NCBI GenBank assembly: GCA_963841815.1
Contig: CAWJEE010000015.1
Location: forward strand, 131,969-195,968
DNA from: JAOUJD01 sp963841815
GTDB taxonomy: Bacteria > Pseudomonadota > Gammaproteobacteria > Burkholderiales > Burkholderiaceae_F
Length of the DNA stretch: 64,000 bases
Direction of reading: 5' to 3'
Shown here: one piece after another, positions 40,864 to 50,085 of the stretch
How the letters are laid out: each line of letters opens with the position of its first letter
Numbering within the stretch: position 1 is the first letter of the stretch
Notes under the pieces: generated by a model
Databases searched by the model: none
What the model was told of the DNA's origin: nothing
The model's input: the letters and a program-made list of their open reading frames with translations, nothing else
Made by a program: the position numbers and the translations under genes

Positions 40864-40880
40864 ATTAACGCCGGATTAAT
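40864..40880 (-). promoter_or_regulatory. PmrA/QseB-like box upstream of the hemolysin-ligase operon
   Basis: Read on the minus strand the site is ATTAAT-CCGGC-GTTAAT, 5 of 6 matches in each half to the CTTAAT-N5-CTTAAT direct repeat bound by PmrA/QseB-type regulators. Ten bases further on lies TAGCAT, a fair -10 hexamer, so the second half site overlaps the expected -35. It ends 41 bp before the ATG at 40823. The matching response regulator is encoded 4 kb downstream on the same strand. Confidence 0.65.
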
Positions 40881-40961
40881 CGACCGGCCAGGGACCGCCG
40901 TCCGGGTGGACTAGCGTCTTCGCTTACAGTGAGGCAACCCACTGATAAACAAGGCAGGCAC

Positions 40962-42209
40962 GTGCCGAGCGCGACGCCCCGCAAGTTCGACCTGGTCCTG
41001 TACGGCGCCACCGGTTTCGTCGGCCGCCGCGCCGCGGCCTACCTGGCGCAGCCCCAGGGCCGCCGGAAGCCGAAATGGGCCATCGCGGGTCGCGATGCCG
41101 GAAAGCTGGCGGTCTTGCGCGACGAACTGGCGCGCGATCCGGCGGCGAAGGCACTGCCCGAGGTGATCGTGGCCGACAGCGGGGACGTCGCCGCCGTCGA
41201 GGCGATGGCCGCCGCCACGCGTGTGCTGATCACGACCGCCGGCCCGTACGCGCTGTACGGCGACGCGATCGTCGACGCGTGCGCGCACGAGCGCACGCAC
41301 TACGCGGACATCACCGGCGAGACGGCGTGGGTGCGCCGCGTGATCGACCGCCACCACGCGCGCGCCGCGCGCGACGGCACGCGCATCGTGCCGTTCTGCG
41401 GGTTCGACTCCGTGCCGTCGGACCTCGGCACGCTGCTGCTGGTGCGCCACATCGAGGCCACCTTCGGCGCGCCGTGCGTCGAGGTCAACGCGTACTTCCA
41501 GATGATGGGCGGCTTCAATGGCGGCACGCTCGCGTCCAACGCCCATCGCTACGAGTCGGGCGAGGTGAAGGCGGGCAACCATCCCTTCCTGCTCGATCCC
41601 GGCACGCGGCACTCCGCGGCCGAGCTGCGCGCGAACCACGATCCTCGCGGCGCGCGCTACGACGTCGCGCTCGGCGCCTGGGTCGCGCCGTTCATCATGG
41701 GCCCGATCAACACGCGCGTCGTCCGCCGCAGCGCTGCGCTGAACGCAATCTACGGCGAGCCGTACGCATCGCGCTTCGCGTACCAGGAGTACACGAAGTT
41801 CGGCCCGCCGCTCGCCGCGGCGAAGGCGGGCGCGATGGCGGCGTCGATGCAGGGCTTCGCCGTAGCGATGGCGCTGCGCCCGGCGCGCGCGCTGCTCGGC
41901 GCCGTGCTGCCGAAGCCGGGCGAGGGACCGTCGGAGCAGACGATGGCGCGGGGCTGGTTCAGGACCACGCTGATCGGCCACACGGCCGACGGCCGCAGCG
42001 CGCGCGCCCGCATTGCCTACCGCGGCGACCCGGGCAACCGCGCGACGCTGCGCATCCTTTGCGAGTCCGGGCTCGCGCTGGCGTTCGATAGCGACAAGCT
42101 GCCCGGCGCCCCTGGCCGCGGCGGCGTGCTGACGCCCGCCACCGCGCTCGGCGCGGCGCTGGTGCCAAGGCTGCGCGCGGCGGGGTTCGAGATCTCGGTG
42201 GGCGAGTAG
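40962..42209 (+). CDS. saccharopine dehydrogenase-like / trans-acting enoyl reductase family oxidoreductase
   Basis: A 415-residue protein. I start it at the GTG at 40962 (VPSATPRKFDLVL); a GTG at 40929 is in frame with no better signal. The N-terminal Rossmann fold shows VLYGATGFVGRRAAAYL, and the family-specific stretch TTAGPYALYGDAIVDAC, then THYADITGE and FCGFDSVPSDLG. This matches the saccharopine-dehydrogenase-like group that includes mycobacterial trans-acting enoyl reductases acting on lipids. It is divergent from the hemolysin-ligase cluster, sharing its promoter region, so a lipid-modifying role tied to that cluster is possible. Confidence 0.85.
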   Translation: MPSATPRKFDLVLYGATGFVGRRAAAYLAQPQGRRKPKWAIAGRDAGKLAVLRDELARDPAAKALPEVIVADSGDVAAVEAMAAATRVLITTAGPYALYGDAIVDACAHERTHYADITGETAWVRRVIDRHHARAARDGTRIVPFCGFDSVPSDLGTLLLVRHIEATFGAPCVEVNAYFQMMGGFNGGTLASNAHRYESGEVKAGNHPFLLDPGTRHSAAELRANHDPRGARYDVALGAWVAPFIMGPINTRVVRRSAALNAIYGEPYASRFAYQEYTKFGPPLAAAKAGAMAASMQGFAVAMALRPARALLGAVLPKPGEGPSEQTMARGWFRTTLIGHTADGRSARARIAYRGDPGNRATLRILCESGLALAFDSDKLPGAPGRGGVLTPATALGAALVPRLRAAGFEISVGE

Positions 42210-42328
42210 CCGGATCCCGCGGATTGCGGATCTGCGCCGGCGACAAGCCGACTGCCATCGCCATCACGGACCGAAGGAACGTGGCGGCCGACCGGCGCGA
42301 GTTCTTGGTTCCTCCTGCGAGCGGTGCG

Positions 42329-42757
42329 CTACTGCGGCGTCGACCGCCACTCCTTCTTCCACAGCTTCGCGAGTTCGGTCGCCACTGCTCCCGGCGGGTC
42401 GCCGATGTACGTCGTCTTGCCCTTCTCGTACACCGTGCCGTAGACGACCTTCTTCGCGGGCGAGTACAGCAGCACGGCGCTGTTGTTGTTGCAGTCGTGG
42501 TTCTTGCAGAACGAGTTCATCACGTAGCGCTCGCCGGCGACGTCGATGAACTTGTCTTGCGGTGCCGGCCCGTCGCGCTTGGCGAGCCACGGGGTCTTCG
42601 ATTTCGGGCCGAGCGCTTTCATGTAGGCGGACTTGAACGCGGGCTCCTGCAGGTATTCCCACGGCTCCTTCGCCTTCTGGGCGTGGGCTGCCGCCGCGGC
42701 GGCGACGGCGAGCGCGGCGAAGAGCAGGCGAATGCAACGGCGGGCGGGGAGGGTCAT
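42329..42757 (-). CDS. Ivy-type lysozyme inhibitor
   Basis: A 142-residue exported protein from the ATG at 42757, preceded by GGAG. A signal peptide (LLFAALAVAAAAAAHAQ) is followed by the inhibitor fold, with the signature loop FCKNHDCNNN corresponding to the CKPHDC loop of Ivy, which plugs the lysozyme active site; its two cysteines form the loop disulphide. Further features are GERYVMNS, AVLLYSPAKKVVYG and WLAKRDGPAP. It protects peptidoglycan from host or competitor lysozymes. A TAACG-N6-TAACG site lies 45-61 bp upstream, shared with two other units. Confidence 0.85.
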   Translation of the reverse strand: MTLPARRCIRLLFAALAVAAAAAAHAQKAKEPWEYLQEPAFKSAYMKALGPKSKTPWLAKRDGPAPQDKFIDVAGERYVMNSFCKNHDCNNNSAVLLYSPAKKVVYGTVYEKGKTTYIGDPPGAVATELAKLWKKEWRSTPQ

Positions 42758-43100
42758 CGCGATCTCCATCTTCGGCAGGAGGGTCGATCGTGCGTGGGGG
42801 GCGTTACCGGGACGTTATTCGACGCGCTGCGCCGTCCAGCACGGCCGGTCCTGGCGCGCGGTCGGGCGGTGCGACCCATGGGCCTCGGCCGGATGTGAAA
42901 CGGCCCGCGCCGGGTAGCGTGGGCCGTTCCGTTGATGGACGGTCCTGCAAGGCCCCGCCCGGAACGTTTCACTCTACGCCGATCACGCCGGCATTGCCTC
43001 CTCGCTCGTTGACAACGGCCGCGTGCGCGCGTCGCGCTGCAGCGTCGCGGGCCTCAGATCTCCTGGGCAGCCCGCCGCGTTGTCGTCGCGCCGGGGAGGT
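42758..43100. other. intergenic region upstream of the Ivy-like gene
   Basis: This spacer of about 340 bp contains the TAACG-type direct repeat (42802-42818) and a hairpin AACGGCCC...GGGCCGTT (42899-42928) that may end the operon transcribed from 44579. No gene was seen. Confidence 0.6.
42802..42818 (-). promoter_or_regulatory. shared direct repeat (TAACG-N6-TAACG), site 1
   Basis: On the minus strand the site reads ATAACGTCCCGGTAACG. The same 17 bases occur at 48105-48121, and a 15/17 match at 44637-44653, each upstream of a minus-strand transcription unit. The 11-bp period fits two winged-helix domains bound on one face of DNA. Confidence 0.75.
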
Positions 43101-43598
43101 TCAGAACTTCGGCGCCGGCAAGTCCTTCTGGTCCACCTTCTGGCACTGCATGCCGATGCGGGCCAGCGACTGGTCGTCGCTGTTGCGGATGTCGCCTTCG
43201 AGGCTGCCCGTCTGGCGATCGATCGACAGCCGGATGTAGGCGAGGCGCTTCAGGCTCGGATCCCATGCGAACAGCTGGCCGCGGTACCAGTCGTAGAAGA
43301 GCTGCGTGCGCGCCTGCGGGGACCGGAAGGTCATGCTGTAGGTCGCCGGCGAAACCTCGTACTTCAGCTTCTCGCCCACCGGCAGCACGTTCGATCGCTG
43401 GATCAGCGCCGACTGGTTGTTGTCGCGCAGCGCCACGTCGAGATTGGCGCCGGTCTTGCCGGCGGCCGAGGTCACCTGGCCGTCGCATCGGAGGTACAGG
43501 CTGAAATAGTCGGCCGACGCGCCGCCGGGCGCCGCCAGTAGCGAGCCAGCCAGGATGAGCAGGCCCGGCCTGCTGCGAGATGGACCACGCTTCGTCAT
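43101..43598 (-). CDS. hypothetical exported protein, 165 residues
   Basis: The ATG at 43598 follows GGGAGAG. A signal peptide (PGLLILAGSLLAAPGGASA) precedes a small beta-rich domain of unknown family: YFSLYLRCDGQVTSAAG, then KLKYEVSPATYSMTF, then YIRLSIDRQTGSLEGDIR and IGMQCQKVDQ. Two cysteines could pair in the periplasm. It follows the CsgG-like gene by 70 bp on the same strand and is probably co-transcribed, so it likely belongs to the same envelope function. Confidence 0.65.
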   Translation of the reverse strand: MTKRGPSRSRPGLLILAGSLLAAPGGASADYFSLYLRCDGQVTSAAGKTGANLDVALRDNNQSALIQRSNVLPVGEKLKYEVSPATYSMTFRSPQARTQLFYDWYRGQLFAWDPSLKRLAYIRLSIDRQTGSLEGDIRNSDDQSLARIGMQCQKVDQKDLPAPKF

Positions 43599-43667
43599 CG
43601 TCTCTCCCTTCCGCGGCACGTGACGTTGACGCGCACGGCCTTCGCGCGCGCCACGGCAGCGGATTGC

Positions 43668-44579
43668 CTACCTTGGCACCTCGCGCGAGGCGTCCGTGCT
43701 TCCGCCCTGGACGCCGAGCCGGCCGCCGGTGCCGAGCCCGCCCCGCACCGTCTGCGCCTTGTAGTTGCGCAAGGCACGCACCATCTTGTTGTACGAGTCG
43801 GTGAACGCCGCGAAGATGACCTTGCCCTGCGGCGTGCTCGTGTACGCGCCCGCGCCGCCGGCCGCGCCGCCACCGAAGAACCCGCCCATCAAGCCGATGT
43901 CGACGTTCTTCGAGTAGCCCTCGGCCGCCGCAAGCTGGATCGTGGACCGGTTGTCGACCAGGGTCAGGATCGCACCCGCTTCGTTGGTCGTCACGGACCC
44001 GGCGAGACCGGCAACGATCGCGCCCGCGCCGGAGCGTCCGAACAGCCCGCCCAGCCCGCCGCCACCGCGCGTGCCGCCGCGGTCCGACAGGATGACTTCC
44101 GGGATCATCGTGAAATCGGCCGCGGCGATCTGTCCCTTGCCGTAGTTGCTGCCCGCGCGCCCCTCTTCGCCGCGGATCAGGTCCGCCTCGCGGTTGCGCG
44201 CCGCCAGGCCGCGCCCGCGGTCCACGATCACGAAGCAGTTGGACTGCTGGATGATCAGGCGCAGCGCGGGGACCGTGGAGCCCATCTTGTACTGGCTCTG
44301 GTAGGCGCTGTACCAGCCGGCGTTGGTCTGTTCGTCGATGCTGATCGTCCCCAGCGTCTCGGAGCATGACTCGATCTGGCTGTTGGCCTCGGTGCTCGTG
44401 CCGCCGGCCGCCGCGCCCTGCGCCTGCGTGGCGTGGCCGCCGCCCGGTTGCGGGTCCGCGGCAAAACCGGCCATGGGAGCGAGGGCGGCGCCGAGGATCA
44501 GCGGGAGCATCAGTCTGCGGCCGGGGCAAACGGCGGCCAATGCGGTTGTGTCACTCGCGTTTGCACTGTTCAGTTGCAT
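43668..44579 (-). CDS. CsgG-like exported protein
   Basis: A 303-residue protein whose ATG follows GGGAGG. After a signal peptide and a Gly/Ala-rich segment comes a CsgG/HfaB-like core: LRLIIQQSNCFVIVDRGRGLAA, EADLIRGEEGR, FTMIPEVILSD and STIQLAAAEGYSKNVDIG, followed by a Gly-rich hairpin region (LMGGFFGGGAAGGAGAY). CsgG forms an outer-membrane secretion pore for curli; no csgA-like gene is near, and this protein lacks an obvious lipobox, so a different complex is possible. The shared TAACG-type site lies 58 bp upstream. Confidence 0.7.
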   Translation of the reverse strand: MQLNSANASDTTALAAVCPGRRLMLPLILGAALAPMAGFAADPQPGGGHATQAQGAAAGGTSTEANSQIESCSETLGTISIDEQTNAGWYSAYQSQYKMGSTVPALRLIIQQSNCFVIVDRGRGLAARNREADLIRGEEGRAGSNYGKGQIAAADFTMIPEVILSDRGGTRGGGGLGGLFGRSGAGAIVAGLAGSVTTNEAGAILTLVDNRSTIQLAAAEGYSKNVDIGLMGGFFGGGAAGGAGAYTSTPQGKVIFAAFTDSYNKMVRALRNYKAQTVRGGLGTGGRLGVQGGSTDASREVPR

Positions 44580-44636
44580 GGTGAGCCTCCCGGGATGCGC
44601 CGGCCGACGGCGTCAAGCGCACCGTAGCGAGCACCC

Positions 44637-44653
44637 CGTTACCAGGTCGTTAC
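44637..44653 (-). promoter_or_regulatory. shared direct repeat (TAACG-N6-TAACG), site 2
   Basis: On the minus strand the site reads GTAACGACCTGGTAACG, matching 15 of 17 positions of the sites at 42802 and 48105. It lies upstream of the CsgG-like gene and just overlaps the end of the regulator gene. Confidence 0.7.
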
Positions 44654-47600
44654 CGCTGGCGGGTTCGCGCGGTCAGCAATGCGCGATTGACTGGGTTCCG
44701 GTGGAGGAAGCTGTCCTGGAAGGCATCGGGAACGTGATCGCGTGCCGTCTGGCGGATCCAGGCGACGGCGGTGTCCACCAGCGTGGCCGCGCGCTCGGCC
44801 TCGCCGTGGGCGAGCAGGATCTCGCGACCGATCGCCGCCGCGGTCGGTGGGCAGCAGTCGGCTGCATGCAGCGCCGGCAAGCAGCTTCTCGAGCGCATTC
44901 CAGCGCGTGACGGCCGCGGTGGTGTCGCCCAGGTGGAGGCAGGCGCGCGCGGCCAGAAGGCGCGCCTTCATCGCGATGCCGCCGAACTCGCGCGACTCGG
45001 CGGCCTGCAGTTCGGCATCGCATATGTCCAGTGCGAGGCGTGCATCGAGCCGATTCGGCACGCTCGAGCTCGAGCAATGCGCCGATGAAATAGTCGTCCC
45101 CGCGCGCGAGGCAGTCGCGCGCGCGCTGCAGTTCGGCCGCGGGCGATGACCCCAGCAGCCGCGCGATGCGCGCGGCCAGCATCGCCCCGCGCGCGGCGAC
45201 GTGCGTGACTGCCGGCACCTCGTACTCCAGCGACTTGCGCGCGCGCGCGAACTGCCCCAGATCGATGAGCGTCATCGCGAGGTTGTTGCTGCAGACGGCG
45301 ATCCACATCGTCTGCCCGTCGCGCCGGAACACGTCGAGTGACCGCTCGAAGGCCTGCAGCGCGTTGCCGTAGTGGCCGAGCGCCGCCGCGTAGAGGCCGA
45401 CGTGGGCTTCGATCACGCCGCCGATCGGCCCGCCGGTCGCTCCCAGTTCCACCTGCAGGGCCCGTGCTCGCAGTGCGTGCTCGTAGGCCTGCTCGATGTG
45501 GCCGAGGTTGCCGTGCACGGTCGCCAGGTTGGTGGTCAGCATCGCGAGCTCGGCGAGGTCGCATTGCTCGCGCGCGCAGTCGATTGCGCGCGCAAGGGCG
45601 CCGGCCGTACGGCCCAGGCGACGCGCGGAGTTGAGCACGTACGCCATGTCCGACCAGAAGTGGCCACGCTGTTCGACCGATCCTTCGGTCGACACCAGGT
45701 TCTCGAACGACGTCAACTCGGCTTCGGCTTCGTCGGTCCTGCCCTGCTGCGCCAGCCCCACCGCGAGCAGGCGCGCCGCTTCGAAGCGCGGCCACGGCGT
45801 CCCGAGGCCCTGCGCCAGGGCCAGCGCCTTGCGCGCGCTGGCCACGCCGGTGACGTGATCCGCGGCCATCAGCGCCGCCGTTGCGCGCGCCGTCAGCGCG
45901 GCGGCCCGTTGCGCGTCGGTCCGTGCCATGACGAGCATGTCCTCGATCACCCGCTGCGCGTACTCGACGCCACGCACCAGGATCAGGCTCTCGACGCTGG
46001 CGCAACGCGCCTCGAACGCCGCCTCTGCGTCGCCGGCGCGATCGAGGCAGGCGAAGGCGGACTCGCGGTGCCCGACTTCCTCGAGCCGTCGCGAGGCTCG
46101 CCGCGCGTCATTGGCGGCGTGCAGATGGAAGTCCGCCGCCCGATGCCAGGCGCCGGCCTCGGCGTAGTGCTGGGCGATCCGCGCGGGCGCGATCGACTGC
46201 GCTTCGAGGTACTCGGCGATGCCGCGATGGAGAAACCCGGCGATCGGGCCGGGCACCGCGCGCGCCGCGACGTCGCCGACCAGGTCGTGCACGAAACCGT
46301 CGCCGCGCAACACGTGAGCGCGCTCGAGCTCGACCCACGCTTCCGTCAGGTCGAGGGGGTGCGACTGGAGCACGTGCGCGGCCAGCGCGGCGTTGAAGTC
46401 GGCCCCTGCGAGCGCGGCGACGCGCGCCAGTCGCAAAGCCGCCGGGCTGAGCTGACCCAGCCGACGTTCGATCAGCGCGCCTACGGTCGGCGTCGTCGGC
46501 AAGCGTCAGTGGTGCCGCCGGGCTGCGCCACGAGCGCGCCGAGTGTCTCGAGGACGAAGTACGGATTGCCGCCCGTGTGCTGGGCGAGCGGCGCCGCCAG
46601 CTGCTCGGGATCGATTCCGTCGAGGGCAAGCGAGACCAGCAGATGGCGCACGTCCGCTTCGGTGAGTGGCGGCAGCGTCACGTCGACCAACGCCGCGCCG
46701 TCTTCTTCGCCCTGCCACGCGGCCAGGGCGGCCGGCGTCTCCGCGCCCCGCACGGCCAGCGTCAGCCGCAGCTCGACGGCGAGCGATGGCAACAGCTCGA
46801 GCGATGCGGCGTCGGCGAAATGCAGGTCGTCCAGGGCCAGCCCCGCGAGACCCGCCGCGCGCCGCGCGCTGAGGGCCTGCACCACCGACTGCCGGAATCG
46901 CGCCTCGTTCATCGCATCGGTGGGCGCGTTGCCGAGTTCCGGCAGCACGCGCGCCAGCTCCGCTCTCACCTCGCCGTCGATGATCGCGCCCGACGCGTTG
47001 TCGCGTCATCGGCCCCAGGGTCGCGATCGCAGCAATCGCGCAAGCAGCGCGTACGGCACGCGCTCGTCGCCGGGCCGTGCGCCGATCAGCGGGATGCCGC
47101 GCGATTGCGCGAAGTCGCCCAGCAGGCGCGTCTTGCCCATGCCCGCATCGCCGCGCAAGACGGCCACGCAGCTGCGGTTCCAGGCGTCTTCGAGGTGGCG
47201 CCACTGGCGTTCGCGACCGACGAGCAGCGGCGGACGGGCAATCGCCGGCGGCACCGGGCGCGCCGCGCCGCCGGGCAGTTCGCCCGATCGCTCGATCAGC
47301 TGGGCCAGCTCGCGCGTCTCGCGGCTCGGTTCCGCGGCCAGTTCCTCCCGCAGGACCTGCCGGCAACGAGCGTGGGCGGCGAGCGCCGCGGAGCGATCGC
47401 CACGCCGGTAATGCAGTCGCATCAGGGCGCGGTGCGCCTGCTCCGAGAGCGGGTCTTCGGCGACCAGCCGCTCGGCGAAGATCAGCGCCCGGGCGACGTG
47501 TCCGCGCGCTTCCTCGTGGGCGAGCGCAGCTGCGATGGCATCGCGGCGCAGCACGCGGACGCGCTCGCGCGCGCCGCGCACCCAGTCGTCGAACTCTTCG

Positions 47601-48073
47601 CAGTCTTCGTAGCCGAAGGAGCCGAGCAGCTCGCCGGCGGCCGCCGACGGATCGTTGGCGACCCGGGCCGGCAGCGCCGTGAGGTCGTGCTCGACGCCAT
47701 TGACAAGCGCGAGCGTCGATCCTTCAACGACGACTTCGGACCCGGCGCTGCGCCGCAGGCGGAACAGCCGCTGGCGGAGACTGTTGCGGGCCTTCTGCGG
47801 CTCCGCGTAGGGCCACAGCAGTGCCGCCGCGCGCGCGCGCGGCAACGGCCCGTCCACGGCCAGCAGCGCGAGCAGCGCAGCGTCCTTGCGTTCGAGCGCG
47901 AGCGGCACGCCGCTGCCCAGCACCAGGGCCGGGACGGCCAGCAGGCGCAGGTGGATCACCGCCGATGCCGAGGTCTCGAGCATGGCCCGCTCCGCGGGGC
48001 GCAGCCAGCACTGCAGCGCGAGGGCTGCAGTCGATGGGCGGATCCCGAGATCGCGCACGCATGGCTCCGTCAT
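44650..48073 (-). pseudogene. BTAD-type transcriptional regulator with ATPase and TPR domains, about four frame changes
   Basis: One large gene of about 1100 codons. It starts at 48073 or, more likely, at the ATG at 47983 (METSASAVIHLRLLAVP type start, after GGAG). Order: OmpR-like winged helix (LALERKDAALLALLAVDGPL, NSLRQRLFRLRR), BTAD domain (EDPLSEQAHRALMRLHYRRGD), ATPase with Walker A GDAGMGKT, then after a shift near 46990 LDDLHFADAASLELLP, after another near 46500 a long TPR array, and two more shifts near 45075 and 44890 before the end. Such regulators (AfsR/SARP-like) bind direct repeats through the winged helix. A matching repeat lies just upstream, suggesting autoregulation. Confidence 0.75.
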
Positions 48074-48104
48074 CGATGGCGATGGAGGGATCCTCGGGCG
48101 TGCG

Positions 48105-48121
48105 CGTTACCGGGACGTTAT
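48105..48121 (-). promoter_or_regulatory. shared direct repeat (TAACG-N6-TAACG), site 3
   Basis: On the minus strand the site reads ATAACGTCCCGGTAACG, identical to site 1. It lies 32 bp before the longest possible start of the BTAD regulator gene and 122 bp before the preferred start. Confidence 0.75.
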
Positions 48122-48192
48122 CGGGAACGATTCGGCGCGTCCATCGCGGAAACCACGCAGTGCTCGGCGGACGGACCGGCTGGGAGGCGCCG

Positions 48193-48224
48193 CAAAACAA
48201 GAGCGGCAGCCGAAGCTGCCGCTC
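48193..48224 (-). terminator. rho-independent terminator of fadD
   Basis: GAGCGGCAGC and GCTGCCGCTC (48201-48224, 10-bp stem, CGAA loop) are followed on the minus strand by TTGTTTTG. It lies 20 bp after the fadD stop codon. Confidence 0.75.
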
Positions 48225-48244
48225 GTTCCACTGCGAACGCGGGC

Positions 48245-49930
48245 CTACGCCGCCACCGCCTCCTTCGGCTGCGCGGTGCGCAGTTCGCGCCGCAGGATCT
48301 TGCCGATCGGCGTCTTCGGCAGCGGCTCGGTGCGGAACTCGACCATGCGCGGCACCTTATAGTTGGTCAGGTGCTGCCGGCAGTGGTCGATCAGTTCGCG
48401 GTCGGTGAGGCTGTCGTCCTTCTTCACGACGACGATCTTCACCGCCTCGCCGGACTTCTCGTCGGGCACGCCGATCGCTGCGACCTCCATCACCTTCGGA
48501 TTCATCATCACCACGTCCTCGACTTCGTTCGGGAACACCTTGAAGCCGGACACGATGATCATGTCCTTCTTGCGGTCGGTGATCTTGAACTGGCCGAGCT
48601 CGTTCATGAACCCCATGTCGCCGGTCCGGAACCAGCCGTCGGCCGTGAACACCTTCGCGGTCTCGTCCGGCTTGTGCCAGTAGCCCTTCATCACCTGCGG
48701 GCCACGGATCGCGATCTCGCCGACCGCGTTGATCGGCAGCGTCGCGCCGTCGTCGTCGAGGATGACGGCGTCGGTCGACGGGATCGGCACGCCGATGTTC
48801 CCGCTCCACTCCTGGATGTTCAGCGGATTGGAGATGGCGATCGGTGAAGTCTCGGTGAGCCCGTAGCCCTCGATCAGCGGCACGCCAGTGGCGGCCTTCC
48901 ACCGTTGCGCGACCGCGTGCTGCACGGCCATGCCCCCGGCGGCGCAGATCTTCAGCTTGTGCAGGTTCAGTTCGGCGAACCCGGGCGCGTTGAGCAAGCC
49001 GTTGTACAGCGTGTTCACGCCGATCATCGCGGTGATCGGGGTCTTCTTCAGCAGGTGGATGAAGGCCGGCATGTCGCGCGGGTTCGTCACCAGGATGATG
49101 TGGGCACCGATCTTCATGAACACCAGGTTCACGGTAAGCGCGAACACGTGATACAGCGGCAGCGGTATCAGCGTGGTTTCCTTGCCGTCGAGCAGGTCGC
49201 GCGCGATCCACGGCGCCACCTGCTGCAGGTTCGCGACCATGTTGGCCTGCGTCAGCATCGCGCCCTTGGCCACGCCGGTGGTGCCGCCCGTGTACTGCAG
49301 GAACGCGAGGTCGTCGAGGCGGATCGGCACGTCCTCCAGCTTCTGCGCGTGCCCCGCGGCGAGCGCGTCGTTGAACGTGATCGTCTGCGCCAGGTGCCAC
49401 TCCGGCACCATCTTCTTGACGTGCTTGACCACGAGGTTGGTCAGCATCCGCTTGAAGGCCGGGAACATGTCGCCGATCTGCGTGGTGATGATCGTCTTCA
49501 CCGGCGTGCGCGGCAGCACCTCTTCCAGCGTGTGCGCGAAGTTCTCGAGCACGACGATCGCCGTCGCGCCGGAGTCCTTCAGCTGGTGCTCGAGCTCACG
49601 CGCCGTGTAAAGCGGGTTGGTGTTGACCACCACCACGCCCGCCCGCTGCGCGCCGAACAGCGCGATCGGGTACTGCAGCAGGTTCGGCAGCATGATCGCC
49701 ATCCGATCGCCCTTCTTCATGCCGACCACCTTCTGCAGGTAGGCCGCGAAGTCCCGGCTCATCTGGTCGAGTTCGCGGTAGGTGATCGACACGCCCATGT
49801 TTCCGTACGCCGGCAGGTCGGCGAACCGGGCGCAGCTCTTCTCGAGGATTTCCTTGAGGGAGCCGTAGGCCGCGACGTCGACTTCGGCGGGAATCCCTTC
49901 CGGGTACTGCTTCAGCCAGATTCTTTCCAT
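48245..49930 (-). CDS. fadD: long-chain fatty acid-CoA ligase
   Basis: A 561-residue enzyme, the usual FadD length, from the ATG at 49930 (MERIWLKQYPEGIPAEV); the frame opens further upstream without homology. It has the adenylation loop YTGGTTGVAKG, the GYGLTETSP motif, the GWFRTGDMG motif and the C-terminal Lys motif LPKTPIGKILRRELR. It activates long-chain fatty acids with ATP and CoA at the inner membrane for beta-oxidation or lipid synthesis. It stands alone, ends in a terminator, and is divergent from nothing; the LysR gene precedes it on the same strand. Confidence 0.93.
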   Translation of the reverse strand: MERIWLKQYPEGIPAEVDVAAYGSLKEILEKSCARFADLPAYGNMGVSITYRELDQMSRDFAAYLQKVVGMKKGDRMAIMLPNLLQYPIALFGAQRAGVVVVNTNPLYTARELEHQLKDSGATAIVVLENFAHTLEEVLPRTPVKTIITTQIGDMFPAFKRMLTNLVVKHVKKMVPEWHLAQTITFNDALAAGHAQKLEDVPIRLDDLAFLQYTGGTTGVAKGAMLTQANMVANLQQVAPWIARDLLDGKETTLIPLPLYHVFALTVNLVFMKIGAHIILVTNPRDMPAFIHLLKKTPITAMIGVNTLYNGLLNAPGFAELNLHKLKICAAGGMAVQHAVAQRWKAATGVPLIEGYGLTETSPIAISNPLNIQEWSGNIGVPIPSTDAVILDDDGATLPINAVGEIAIRGPQVMKGYWHKPDETAKVFTADGWFRTGDMGFMNELGQFKITDRKKDMIIVSGFKVFPNEVEDVVMMNPKVMEVAAIGVPDEKSGEAVKIVVVKKDDSLTDRELIDHCRQHLTNYKVPRMVEFRTEPLPKTPIGKILRRELRTAQPKEAVAA

Positions 49931-50085
49931 GGTCTCCGCTCCACTTCTCTGTGGGTTTGACCCATTAATGGCACGCGAATGCTGCAGCGCATGGCCTTGC
50001 GTCAAAGCGGCTGCAATGAGGGTGCGCAGGCCTCGGACCACCCCCGGGAAAGGGGTCGTGAAACTGCGTAGTTACGCGGAGGGGA

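Noticed and set aside
42899..42928. AACGGCCC...GGGCCGTT hairpin as a rho-independent terminator
   Set aside because: A good stem but no T-run on either strand; it is mentioned only within the intergenic entry.
45372..48847. Long plus-strand frames opposite the BTAD regulator
   Set aside because: They are shadows; the regulator's winged-helix, ATPase and TPR sequence is on the minus strand.
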